A program made the position numbers and the translations under genes. From Aplectana chamaeleonis (Eukaryota; Nematoda; Chromadorea; Rhabditida; Cosmocercidae), in NCBI GenBank assembly GCA_029168955.1, contig JAPDOI010001315.1, forward strand, positions 1 through 64,000: a stretch of 64,000 nucleotides of DNA. The letters run 5' to 3'. The notes beneath the pieces are model-generated. The model made no database searches. It had not been told where the DNA came from and worked only from the letters and a program-made list of their open reading frames with translations. Shown here one piece after another: positions 34,430-45,515 of the stretch (its first letter is position 1; each line of letters begins with the position of its first letter).

Positions 34430-35075
34430 GATCCTAGGCTCCCTGTGTCGAAAAAACGGTAGAAAACGAGCCAGGAGCTGCAAAATAGCGGCTGCAAACA
34501 ATCGTTTTGGTGCCCCAGACACGCCTGGCGCCCCAGATCCGCCACCTCGGAATGAACGACGAAAGACTTGGATTACAGGGATGATCAAGTAAAGGAAGTG
34601 CTGAGAAGTGAACTGATCGCTTCATTGCACTGATAGGTATCATCCTTCTAGCGGTCAATTCCTCCACACTCATAAATCAACGTAAACAAGGGAGGGCTTA
34701 TTTTGGCTCAAAAATGCGTCTTTCGCGTCCTTTTCAAGCATGCCTTGCTACATAGGGCACCAGACCTTCCGTAGACTGTGGAGAAATCGGAAGTGAAATT
34801 TATCGCGAACACTGCCTTTACGTCAAACGAAAAGACAAATAGCAGCAGGGGGGGGGGGCTATGGTGGCGCACTCGGCCACGTTCGTATTTCCGCGCCGCA
34901 ACGAATTCCCTGGTTTTGGAAGGGAAGGAAAACCCTGGATGGGCATCCAAATTGCGCGGAAGTACGAAGAAATGGACGTGGTGATGCCATAGTGCCCCGT
35001 CACCCTGCTGCGATGGCACACTAAAACGTTTGAATTTTCAGGAAAACAACTTCAGAAACTTTAGCCCAAACATTT
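34430..35075. other. Intergenic with TTAA-family terminus
   Basis: No gene. ATCGCGAACACTGCCTTTA at about 34802-34820 is a recognisable family terminus, perhaps the partner of AAGGCAGCGTTCACGATG at 33075. If so, an element about 1.7 kb long would enclose units 2 and 3 of the SL array. Confidence 0.4.
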
Positions 35076-35079
35076 TATA

Positions 35080-36658
35080 CAGTGCGTTCAGAAAGTATAG
35101 GGACTCCCCCGAAATACATGGTTTTCAAAATCATGTTATATTTGGCAATCAATACTGTTCATAAATCAATTCAACAAGGTGAAAAACCTCTATTTGTTCA
35201 TTTCTATTACAGCTGAGCAATTTTACAAGAATTTATTTTAAATTTCAGATTTTTTCGCCGTTCAGAAAGTATAGGGACACAACACAAAAACAAAAATTAT
35301 TGAACAAAGAAAGAATTAAACATACAACCTAAATTGAAATAGCTGCACCACCATTAGCAATGATCTCAAAAATTCTCTTTGGCATAGAATTGATCAAATT
35401 GGCGATGACGTTTACATCCAGATTGGCCCACGCTTCGAAGATAGCGACCTTCAGCTCATCTACCGTTCTGTAGTGCTTATTGTTGGCATAAACCTGGCGC
35501 ACAAGTATGCCCCAGATATTCTCTATCGGGTTACAATCTGGACTACACGCGGGCCATTCCAACAAACGGATTCGATGACGTAGAAACCAGGTTTTTGTAG
35601 ACCTGGACACATGTACCGCCGCGTTGTCTTGCTGGAAAGTGAAACGCTGACGTCGTGTTCCGGACAAAAATGGCAATAGATGTGTGCGAAGAGTTTCTTG
35701 ATATTCCTCCGAGTTCATGCGACAAGAAGTGAAGACCAATTCCAAAACACCTCCGCTACTGAATGCTCCCCAACACATCAGCGAGCCACCGCCGAAATTC
35801 CGTCTGCTGAAAATCAATGGATCCTTGCGCAGATCTTGCCAGTAGGATCGAGCACCATCCGGTCCGTCAAGATTAAATTTCTTCTCGTCGGAAAAGATGA
35901 CCTTAATGTTTTTTGCGTCATTTCTCGATTTTTCCCGGATTATGAGACTGCCTTAACTTTGCCCAACAGGTTGGCATGTCCCTCTTTGCAAATTCAAGTC
36001 GAGCCTCTTTATGATTTGCAGATAACGACGGGGCCTTCTTCATCACTTGTCGGACAATGTTTTTATCGCCATTTATGGTGTTCCAGACTGTCGTTTTCGA
36101 AACACTGAGCGATAATTCAGATTTAATCTGGTTCAGCGACAGTGTGCAGTTGGAGCAGAGCCGAATAATTCTCCGCGAATCTTGATTGCTGATCTTCTTC
36201 GGCCGTCCAGTACGTTTTGCAGTACCGTAGGAATCTGGATCTCGTAGGAACTGGTTGATACAGTTGACAGATCTTCCGAGCTGGGTAGAGATTCAACGTT
36301 GGCTCAACCAGGCAACGCTGAGCACACGAATTTGAGCTTGTTCAGCCATTTTAGGAATAAAGATGTCACATGTACTCATCTTGAGTTTATGTAGCGAACT
36401 TGCAACGGGAAATTTTGTTTGGATTGAAAATTTTGAATTTTCGAAGGTTGTCCCTATACTTTCTGAACGGCGAAGAATTCTAAAAGTTGAGATAAATCTT
36501 ACAAAATTTCACAATTGTTATATAAATAATAAAACATTGGTTTTCCATTTTGTTTGGATTAAAAAATCTGAATCCATTGATGAACAGTATTGATCACCAA
36601 ACACAAAGTTTTATTGGAAACCTCGATTTTCGGGGGTGCCCCTATACTTTCTGAACTG
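35080..36658 (-). mobile_element. Tc1-family transposon with IR/DR ends (1579 bp)
   Basis: Outer ends CAGTGCGTTCAGAAAGTATA and TATACTTTCTGAACTG are inverted and flanked by TA. The repeat recurs about 180 bp inside each end (GTTCAGAAAGTATAGGGAC at 35264 and GTCCCTATACTTTCTGAAC at 36449), giving the IR/DR arrangement known from Tc3 and Sleeping Beauty-like elements. It contains a defective transposase on the minus strand. Confidence 0.9.
35329..36349 (-). pseudogene. Tc1-like transposase, DD34E, inactivated
   Basis: Starts MAEQAQIRVLSVAW at 36349 with a paired-type helix-turn-helix region and the GRPKK hinge motif, then the catalytic core. The first Asp is in VIFSDEKKFNLDG, the second in FQQDNAAVH, and the Glu in NPIENIWG, with 34 residues between the last two. 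About 340 codons, the usual family length. Damage: an in-frame TGA at codon 19 (36293-36295) and a one-base frameshift between the DNA-binding and catalytic halves (about 35921-35960, stop at 35918-35920 in the first frame). All three catalytic residues survive, so inactivation looks fairly recent. No functional product is expected from this copy. Confidence 0.85.
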
Positions 36659-36659
36659 T

Positions 36660-36741
36660 AGTGGTAGAATGTGATCTAAAACATTGAGCACTGGATTTAT
36701 CTAGATCCAGTGCTCAATGTTTTAGATCACATTCTACCACT
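36660..36741. repeat. Perfect hairpin, 37-bp arms, abutting the Tc1 end
   Basis: Arms 36660-36696 and 36705-36741 are exact reverse complements with an 8-nt loop, beginning AGTGGTAGAATGTGATC. The first base of the hairpin is the A of the Tc1 target TA. Perfect identity contrasts with the diverged repeats elsewhere. Confidence 0.9.
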
Positions 36742-37060
36742 GGATCCAAACAGAAAAATTTTTGTCACGAACAAAAATTTTTGTTACGAAAACCAATTTG
36801 TAAAACATACACAGTTTCTATATAGAAAAACAGTACAGAAAATGATTTGAAAAGGCGGTCTAATTCCGCAAGAAAACGGTATATGGGCGGAAAAAGCGGT
36901 TTCCAGACTTCATTCTGAGATGCGTGAAGGCAAGGATTCTGAAGTATTAGTGACTGCCAAGTAGAGAAGACGGCATTCAAAATGAAACATCTCATTATGA
37001 AAGTAATGGAGATGAACAACGGCCTAAAATGAAATGACAAAAAAAGGAGAACGCACATGC

Positions 37061-37285
37061 TTTAGGCTTCGTTTATACTTCCGCCGCCGAGAGGCGCGGC
37101 GAAGTGCAATCCTAGAGTTTTGATCATGCCGCGCCGCGTCATCCATATTAGGGTCGTTTATACCGCCGCCGCCGAGCTTCGCGTATTACGGACAGTGCTA
37201 TGCTGTAACATTGATCACGCGGCGCGGCACGATCGATACTGTAGGATTGCACTGCCGCGCCGCTCGGCTTTGGTGCATTACGGAC
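37061..37285. mobile_element. GC-rich palindromic element, family E, compound copy
   Basis: Begins TTTAGGCTTCGTTTATACTT and contains two GC-rich hairpin modules (GCGCGGCGAAGTGCAATCC; GTAGGATTGCACTGCCGCG) with TTGATCACGCGGCGCGGCAC. The right terminus is unclear. Confidence 0.5.
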
Positions 37286-37289
37286 AGGG

Positions 37290-38750
37290 CTATGCACCTC
37301 TACATCTATGTATCTAATTGACTGGTTGGAATATTCAGATTCGCTGGTTGGAGCTAGGCCTAGTTTTATAGCGGCTTTGAGTCATGACTGTGTTTCTTTA
37401 CATAGAAAACAATATGTGAGTTTTTAAGAAGGACTAATTTTCAAAACCTGAGGAGGGTTCTCCCGAGCCGAATTGATTCCGTGATCGATGTACACCCCCT
37501 TCCATTATCTTGTATCCAATTTTCATGGATTATAATGCTACATTTCATGTCATTTGTATTCTACGTATTAGACTTAGGACTGAATCGAAAGTGTTATTCG
37601 AGAAACGTTCGGAACCAATGGAATATTCGATTTACTTCAGTCTCATTTCCTTCTAATTTTTTAAAAATTCGACTCGTTCGGAATTTCTGACTTTAAGTTT
37701 TCTTTGGAATTCGGTTTATTCTAGAGAAATAAATCATTTGTTTTTAATTCAGTGATCTGATTCTTTTTCAGAATTCTGCATTGATGGATGTTTTCGATAA
37801 TCGATTCATTAGGGATTTCCGAATGACTTGGATCCTTCCTGAATATTCGTTTTTTGAGAAACTGAAATATTCCAGTTTTCCGAATATTCGGACATGTTTG
37901 GGCAACGGCATTCGAATATTCTCTGTCTTCTAATAAAAAATTGAGAATATTCGGTAATCATTTCAGGAATAATTCGCCAATTCTAATTTTTATATGAACA
38001 TTCGGACGAATCTTCCTGATTATTCGAATCTGAACAGGAGGACAAGTTTTCTTTCAAAATGTTCTATTTATTCAGAAGAAAGAAAAAAAAAAAATTGGGA
38101 GCCCTCATTCAATTATTATTTTTTATTAACTTATCTCAACATTTTTACCCAAAATGCGGTTATTCGACAAAAATTCATCCAATCGGAATTTTTGAAAATG
38201 TCTCATTCAAAAACTTATTTATTCTTTCGGTGAATTTATAATAAAAGGGTGTATTCAAAAGTCCTTAGGACGGCGGAGTTTTTTGAAGAAGTGGTCATGT
38301 GCATTATTTATTTGACTTGACGATTTATTCTAAAAACATGGTAATCGAGTCATTAATTCATTCCAATCTTAGCGTCTAATGTCCATGTTCTTGTACTCAC
38401 TATTACTTATCGTGGGCAATTAGCAGTTACCTTTTCGAAAACTAGTTATTCATAAGAAGATCGCTCTTTCATCTCAGAATAAGCTTTTCAAATGGAAATA
38501 TAGAATAGCGTGATTCAGTACACGTGGGAGTACGTGGGAGCTCTGATTCAAAGGCTAGAAGAAAATGAAGTACCTGAATTCGGTGCTTGAAATCCTTGGA
38601 AACTGTTCAAAAATCGAGTTTCTTGTCAGCCCCCTGTTCAAAAAATCGAGTTTCATCAGTCCAAAGCCGCTTACTAATTGAAGTGACTTTGATGCACTTA
38701 CACAGTAAAACAACAGACATTCACCCTCACCATAAAACATATATGCGGAG
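37290..38750. other. AT-rich region with scattered ATTCG words
   Basis: No gene recognised. From 37560 to 38230, ATTCGG/ATTCGA words recur at irregular spacing, resembling a degraded TTCGAA minisatellite. Around 38605-38660 AAAAATCGAGTTTC is duplicated. Confidence 0.4.
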
Positions 38751-38754
38751 ACCA

Positions 38755-39224
38755 ACAATCAGCGGGAAAGCAGGCTCGATAGCCGTCTGCTGTCGCCGCG
38801 CCACTTCGCCGCAATCTCGCTCGAGGTTGCAAGGCAAGCGGCGCCGCCTGCAGCCACGCGGCGGCCGCCGGCTAAGGCGGCCGCCGCCAGATTCTGCCTC
38901 TGATCAGGCTCTAATCGACCCGCCGCGCCGCCTCGCGGCTCTCGCCGCGTGATCGATACGGCGGCACATGGCACACAATGCCGTTACACGCGCCGTTGCG
39001 GTGCGGCGAGACTCTATTCGGCGCCTTTAGGAGTCAGTTTATACCCGCCGCCGCCGAGCTTCGCGTTAGAGTGCTTTTCTGTAACATTGATCACGCGGCG
39101 CGGCACGATCGGTACTGTAGGATTGCACTTCGCCGCGCCGCTCGGCGGCAGAAGTGGAAACGACGCCTTACAGAACTGCAATGTGCCCGGCCGTTCGGCG
39201 CCGGGAGTATAAACGACCCTTTAC
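38755..39224. mobile_element. GC-rich region with family E element
   Basis: A family E copy spans about 39026-39170 (ends AGGAGTCAGTTTATACCC and GTGGAAACGACGCCTTA), followed by a half copy to 39224 (AGTATAAACGACCCTTTA). The preceding 38755-39000 is very GC-rich and related in composition, so its open frames are not credible. Confidence 0.5.
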
Positions 39225-39229
39225 ACAAA

Positions 39230-41425
39230 TAACGGACCGCACGCGGCTGGCGGGGCCAGCACTTTGAACGCGGCGGTGACGAGCCTAGCCAACCGATACA
39301 CGTTTTTTCCTGGATTATTATAATTTTCTTGAAGATCGATTTCTGTCTATCGACGAATTTTTTGTATTATTCGAGAAATGTGAGATTTTTTGAACGAGCG
39401 AGTTTGGAAATAGGCTGCCGACATTTTCAAATCTTCTCTTACGGATGGTCCATCTTTTTTGTTCAGTGCGAGATAGCAGGAAAAGGCGGAGATATCTTTT
39501 GATGAAATAATGATTGTGCATTTTGATTATTTTAGATTCCTAGTAGTTCAATACATATAGCAAAGCAACAGCAGTGAATAGAGGGCTGTAGTTGTGGAAT
39601 GAAAGAGAGGATAGAGACAAGACAGCATGAAGAAGCAGAACTCGACAACAGAAAGACCGTAGGATGTGTGCTGCATGAAAAACAGTCACTTAAAAAAAGT
39701 TTTGGTAAGAATGGCCTCTTTCGCTGAGCGCGTACGGCAGAGCTGCGACATCCTCTTTGTAGTGTGCCTGATCGCACCCCATACATTGCTCAACTCAACA
39801 TCAAGCTCTACATGACCTCCATCATCCTTCATTCACCGTTCCCAACACACCATCTTCTTTGAGAAAATTTGCCCCGGTGGCAGACCAACCCTGCCTTGAA
39901 GTCTCCTAATCGGTACCTGCAGGGTGATGTCTATCCAGAGTCCCTCCACCAGCTATGCCATTGCATCAACGCCGCGTCGGTGTCTCAACCAGGACGTGAC
40001 GGCTCCCAAACCCGGTCTGGAATTACCTCAACCCTATTTCAAAGGTGCCTGATTCGGGCCGCGACGGTGCCTGAATCTGGCTGCCCCCCCCCCCAGAGAA
40101 TGCCCCGCCTAAGTCCGGACAAGCGTCTGCGGTGAGGAACCACCCTCACTGCGAACCGCGGCGAAAAAACCGCCCCACCCCAGACGTGGGATCCCCTATC
40201 CCCCAGCGGTCATAAATATGCTGGCCTCCGGAGAGGGACTCAAAGTCACATTCCAGGGCCGGCATCAGAATGCCGAATGAGGATTCGAGTGAGATTAGGC
40301 ACCTTGTATACCGGCTGTGCACGTGATAAACACATCAGGACGTGATGATTCGCTTTACCTTTTTTTTTCATGTCTGCCACTGTAGCGGTGGCGTTGCGAC
40401 GATATCGCGAAGCCGGCTCGAAACTGTTGAGAGGTCCACGCTTCGCTATCGCGGTACTCTTCATGATTGCGGTGCCGTTGCTGTACTGTTACGGGCAAGA
40501 AGGAATCTTCCAAGATTCCAGAGCGGTTGGATCGCTGTGCCGCTGCTACATCGGCCCGGCACAGTCCGCGGTGCCGTCTCGCCACTGTCAGTGCAAATTT
40601 ACTCAGAGTTGAAGCAAAGTGTTAACAGAACGAATTCATTTAATCGTTATGGTACTCTAAAACTAAGGCTGCACACCGATATTCCTGGGCTGGAGAAACA
40701 ACATAATTATAGCATCAATAAGCTATTTCTTCTATTTTGAGCCGCCTCGGCGAATATAGCATCAATACTTTGTGTGAGACAGAATCTGAGAAAGGGAAAT
40801 CATTTGTTTTAGAAATTATCCCATTCGTTGCGACGAGTGCGACGAAATCATCATCATTCCGAAGAACACTGCACTGAAGTTATCAAAACATCTCAACACA
40901 GGGCACTCCAGAAGAACAAAGACGCTGACTTCTCCACCTCTTCCGAAATCAAAGCCAGAACGTACTGGAATCGCAAATTGATAAAGAAATGTGAGGCAAC
41001 TTCTCCCCAAGACAAAAAAAGCCTTAATCGTAGTTCGATCTCACAGTACCATCGTGTGTTGGTAACGCTTCTGTGGCAACGGAGACAGCGTGGATTATGA
41101 TCAATGTCGAGTTGATTTTCGATAAATAACGCCTCACTATTTTCAATCGAGTGTAGTGGCGTTCCTGGAGAATTTTGTTCAACCGATCTCGTTTACCGAA
41201 TAATATGCTCGATCTGCAAAAATAAATATTCTCAACTCTCGTATACAGCGAAGAACAGGTAAGCTCTGGTACATCCCTAGTGACCTGTTGATTTCGATTA
41301 TCACCAGCAGCGGAGCGGTGGGCCTCGGCGAAATATAATGAGTGATAAGGAGGTTTGGACGAAAAAGCCACCGCTCTGCGCTGTGATAACCGAGAACATG
41401 AGTTCACTTGGAATGGAACAGAGTC
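39230..41425. other. Intergenic, no gene recognised
   Basis: GC-rich between 39900 and 40600 with frames open on both strands. None has splice context or a recognisable domain. I considered and rejected rDNA for 39860-40330. Confidence 0.4.
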
Positions 41426-41429
41426 TAGT

Positions 41430-42063
41430 TTTCCAAAAACCGCTTGGAAAATTTCTCCGAAAGTTTTGGACTCCAAGACAGCTCAAAGGAAATTTTTCAT
41501 TACCTGGGCAGATCATTCCATTAAGAATAGTGAGTTTCTTGAGGAGGTCATCTAAAGGAAAAAATGTTTCAAAATGATCAAAAACAAAAATATATTGAAT
41601 GCAAGAAAAAGAGGATTAAGGGCATCGTACGCGCTGAAAATCACTCACAGCTTTTTCGGTTCGAATGACTTTCTGGGCCCACCTAAAACCGAAGGGAGAG
41701 TTTGTACGCTTGAGAATCGCTTGAAAGAAAGATAAACTTTATTTGATCGTGAGATCGTTGGTCAAAACAGCGATCTCTAACGGTCGACTCTTCCTTTTTC
41801 AAAAGTCGATTGTGATATTTTCGGTCTGAAAAAAGGGGTTTTTAGTGATTTTTTCGCAGTTTTTCCAACTTAGCTGTTCATACTGGGTACTTAAGCTCTG
41901 ATTATATGTGAAAACTCGAAAACGAAATCTATCGTGAACGATGCCTTTAGGAAAACGTCAAATTTTGAAATGGCAAGTCTATATGGAGCCTTCACCATTC
42001 TCTACTCAGGTATCCTGAACAACCTTCACCTTTCGGACCGCTGTCTCCACCCCAACGGAACTG
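41430..42063. mobile_element. Half copy of the foldback element, with nested insertion
   Basis: Matches the right arm of 58584-60244 (about 59945-60236) from TTGGACTCCAAGACAGCTCA to CTCCACCCCAACGGAAC. The homology is interrupted at 41620-41946 by a TTAA-family element that is absent from the 60-kb arm. Confidence 0.7.
41620..41946. mobile_element. TTAA-type non-autonomous element, family D, copy 1
   Basis: Ends GGGCATCGTACGCGCTGAAA and CTATCGTGAACGATGCCT, flanked by TTAA (41616-41619) and TTAG (41947-41950). The empty site at about 60125-60134 (GAGGATTGAGAAACGTC) lacks both element and duplicate. Confidence 0.8.
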
Positions 42064-42122
42064 TGGTGACAAGCCACCCACCCGTTGAGGGAGGGGGCGC
42101 ACTCTCCACCGACCAATCCCAT

Positions 42123-43355
42123 TAGGGGTGTGCGGTAATCGCCGTTTGCCGTTTGCAGGCCATTTTTGGGATTTGCCGTTGCCGTTGCCGTTTGCCGAAA
42201 TTTTCGCCTAAAACGGCAATATTCCGGCAATAATGCGTTAAAACAACAGGGTTTGCCCTAACGGCGGTTTCTGTATTGGCCAGAGATTCGAAGCTGCTAC
42301 TAATTATTATTTTTGACTAGTTCCAGCTATTAGTTCCAGCTCAGATAATGTGTAATTGTAACCATAAAATCGGTAAAGACATTGATTCGTTGGAAAGCGT
42401 ACAGAACAATTTCACCCGCAAACTAGTGCTCAAAACGACTGGCCTCAGTTACCTTGGTATTCCCAGGGCAAATGACAGAAAAGTTCGGCCAGGTTTCCCG
42501 ACTCTGCTCTCAAGAAGAGTTATGTTTGACTTCATCTAGGCCTTCAGAATTCCAGTTGGTAAAACACTCATACTGTCAAACAAATTTTTCAATCTCACAT
42601 CCTCCAGAACAAGGAGAGGATGCCTGAAGCTCAGCGTTATGACAGCCGAAACCCAAATTAGAGCCAAGTTTTTCTCCAAATGACTGAAACCTGCTTTTAA
42701 TACTATTAATGAAAAAACAATGTTCTTTCAGCAAAAGAAAAAAATGTTCTTCCACTTTCTTCAGTTCTCGCCCACGTCACAGTGAATAAAAACAAACCTT
42801 CGAAAATTTCTCGACTAGGTAATCATAGAAGTCCGTTCAAATTCCAAGTTGTTTGGGAGCCTCCTGTCTTTTTCAATCGTCTAATTCTCGGCCACTTGGA
42901 AATGTCAGAATTGCAAAAAAGTCCATTCTAAGTTCCAAGATTCCTGAAAGGTTTAAGATTACAAAAACGAGGTAAAAGCAGCCTTTTTTGGACATATAAA
43001 CCAGTTGAGAACTCGTGTAAATCAGGTGGGCTGATGGTGATAACTGGGACAGGAAGCTGATCAATTCTGCATATACTTTGTCCGGCTTTTTTCGAAACTG
43101 AACAATGCTTGCTTGCCTTTAGCCGACATTGTTGTCGTAATGGGCCTCTTGCCGGCTTGTACACCGAATTCACAGAAAGGAATACGCCCAAGTGCACTAT
43201 GGCTGGCTCAACACACTGCACGCGGCGCTCTAGCGACGAGATAAGCGCAGCGGCTTTCCGTCGCGCGCGTCGTACCACTCAAACTATCACTAGATACCTC
43301 TGATTCTGTCTGTTCTATAAACGTGCCCCTCTGAGCTCTTAATTTCCGGTGAAAA
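42123..43355. mobile_element. Second hAT copy, truncated, carrying a LINE fragment
   Basis: Starts TAGGGGTGTGCGG and follows the 18400 element in order: GTTTGCCGAAATTTTC, AGCTGCTACTAATTATTATTTT, GTTTGGGAGCCTCC, CTTTGTCCGGCTTTTT, TTTCCGTCGCGCG. The homology is interrupted by non-LTR sequence at about 42376-42700. No right terminus is found; a TTAA-family terminus (GATCGTGAGCACTGCATT) lies just beyond at 43374. Confidence 0.65.
42376..42683 (+). pseudogene. Non-LTR retrotransposon (LINE) ORF2 C-terminal fragment
   Basis: The frame reads DIDSLESVQNNFTRKLVLKT, then FPTLLSRRVMFDFI, a TAG (42537-42539), and continues in the same frame through NLTSSRTRRGCLKLSVMTAE to TGA at 42681. This is the pattern found after the reverse transcriptase domain in CR1/jockey-type LINEs (LE.VQ..FT, LP.L..RR...DL, ...TR...L). 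Only about 100 residues remain, with no RT core or endonuclease. It sits inside a hAT copy and so was inserted after it or alongside its decay. Confidence 0.7.
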
Positions 43356-43399
43356 TTCGAAGGCTGCTTCGATCGTGAGCACTGCATTCAGCTAGACTT

Positions 43400-44025
43400 G
43401 TCTCAATCCACTCCTGTGGCTTCATAAGGGAAACCATTCAATCGTTGCTTGAAGTGAGCGAAATAAAAAACCTTGAGCCTACTACTAACAAAAAAATTGT
43501 GAGTGACTCCGGTCGTAACCTCATCCCTGCGCTGTGGACTGTTTTTTGCCATAAATGTCGACCAATCATTGCGTATTCGTCCATCTATTCGTACCTGAAT
43601 GTCGTAGCGGTATTGGCCACAGTCTTTGGGTTGGCGTACACTATCACCGTACCAAGGTTTCTCACGGTTTACTGCCCGTTATTGAATCGACTATGCTATG
43701 TAGGTCACGCTGCCCGCAAGCCCCTTTCAGAGTAAGTCATTTGAGGGTAAATCACACCTTGCACTGCTCAAAAAGACGGCCAACCTGTGAATCTCTAGCA
43801 TTGACTTGAACGGAAACTTTGATTAGGGGGGGGGAATTGGGGATCAACGGAATTATCTCCGGTGAGGAATAGGCTAACGGCCTTGTCGGGCTTGATAGCG
43901 ACTCCTATACAGATCACATACAGAACAGCGCTACTGGCCTTTCGAAAGTTTTACTAACTGCGTCATAAAATTCTGAGTGATGACAAGACCTGGGCAAAAC
44001 CAAAACCGAACCGAGCGATTTACCA
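43400..44025. other. Intergenic, no gene recognised
   Basis: The frame at 43445-43735 has a hydrophobic middle (LNVVAVLATVFGLAYTITV) but no ATG or splice evidence I trust. Confidence 0.35.
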
Positions 44026-44026
44026 A

Positions 44027-44534
44027 AGTTGAGTACTCAGGCCGGACCATTACGGGAAAATTCTGAAAGATTACGAAAAAAATCTGTCAGATTACGAGAA
44101 GATGTTGCCCTCCTCTGACAGATTTCTCCCGTATTCTGGCAGAATTCTCTCGTTATCTGGCAGAATTCTCTGGAAATCTGGCAGAATTTTCTCGTTTTCT
44201 CCAGCCCGTTTACGGGAGATTTCAGCCAGATTACGAGAATTTCCTGTCAGATTACTAGAGAAATCTGCCAGATTACAAGATGATGTTGCCCTCCTCTGAC
44301 AGATTTCTCCCGTATTCTGGCAGACTTTTCCAGTAATCTAGCAGAATTTTCTCGTTTTCTTCAGCCCGTTCTCGAGAGATTTCTGCCAAATTACGAGGGA
44401 ATCCTGCCAGATCACGGAACGGCGTTGCCCTCTTCTGACAGAATTCTCCCGAATTTTAGCAGAAGTCCCTCGTAATCTGGCGGAAATTTCCCGTAGCCTT
44501 GTAGAATTCTCCAGTACTCACTCAGGCTGAGAAA
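44027..44534. repeat. CTGGCAGAATTCTC minisatellite
   Basis: More than fifteen imperfect copies of TCTGGCAGAATTCTCTCGTA or its complement (TACGAGAAATCTGCCAGAT), bounded by AGTACTCAGGCCGGA and CCAGTACTCACTCAGGC. A shorter block with the same words ends in CTCCGGCCTGAGTAG at 50530-50750. Confidence 0.7.
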
Positions 44535-45510
44535 GATCTCGTAGACCTTCAAAAATTTTGCTTCTTTATGAAACAATGTATCCAAATTAAAGTGCGCGGA
44601 ATGGCCGAACTTTTGGAGCAAGAGCTTCTAAGTCTTTGGAAATCTGCTAAATTTTGTAGAAAATCTGGTTTTTCGCCTGTGATATTCTGTCGTTCTTTTC
44701 TGCCGAAATGCTTCGGTAATCTGGTGAAACATATTTTTTCCGACCAGTCCTGTTCGTATTCAACTACCCCATCACGAGAGCGAGTGGAGCACAGAAGTAT
44801 TTCGTAGCATTATCGTAGCATTTCAGAACGTCGTTTTTGAACCCTCGAAATTGTCACCCGATGAACGAATTGCACACAACAGATCTGGTGGAGATTTTCG
44901 AAAATCGACATATGGGTCTCCGACTAGTGGTCAGCACCCCATATAACCCCCAAGAAGGAGTTTTAAGCAAGATCTCGAACATTTTTCCTCAAAACTTCCA
45001 GAACCACCTAATTATGGTATATAAAAAGAACCGCAACGCGAATTATGGTGCGCGCCAAGCGCGCATCAAGATTTGGCTTTGATCTCTTCCCACGTGGATG
45101 CCCTACAATGAGATCACCTATTCATGCCGTCACCAGAGGTATGAGCTGTACACCATCTCGATGTGCTGCAAGAAATTACATGTGTGTGCAACTTTTCGTC
45201 CTAACTGGTCCCCGCTTTCTAAAGTTATGACCTCTCAAAGTACGCAAAAACGTTGTCCACCACCGCCTCCGCCACGGCCTCCGCCTCCACCTCCTCTCCG
45301 TCGAATTCCATTGTTTTTGGAAGGCGTGGACCAAATCGCTTGAAATTTTGTGACTAGAGGTAATCGGCCACGGAATGACGAAAATAATTGTCAGAACTCA
45401 CCATAATGACTTCCGGGCCCCTAACGGGCGGTTCAAACTCGGAAACCGGCCTCTCAAGATTAGTTTATGAAAATGATGGGTTTTTTCGTTATCAGTCATT
45501 GTTTTCTTAG
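44535..45510. other. Intergenic with CCGCCTCC tract
   Basis: No gene I can support. A Pro-codon tract at 45257-45300 (CCACCGCCTCCGCC) lies in an 82-codon plus frame (45098-45343) that contains several cysteines but no recognised domain. Confidence 0.35.
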
Positions 45511-45515
45511 ACTCC

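Noticed and set aside
39860..40330. Possible rDNA spacer or rRNA fragment
   Set aside because: GC-rich and rRNA-like in look only; no conserved rRNA core motif could be identified.
45098..45343. Cys-containing, Pro-rich 82-codon frame
   Set aside because: The Pro run comes from a CCGCCTCC tract; no signal peptide, domain or splice evidence.
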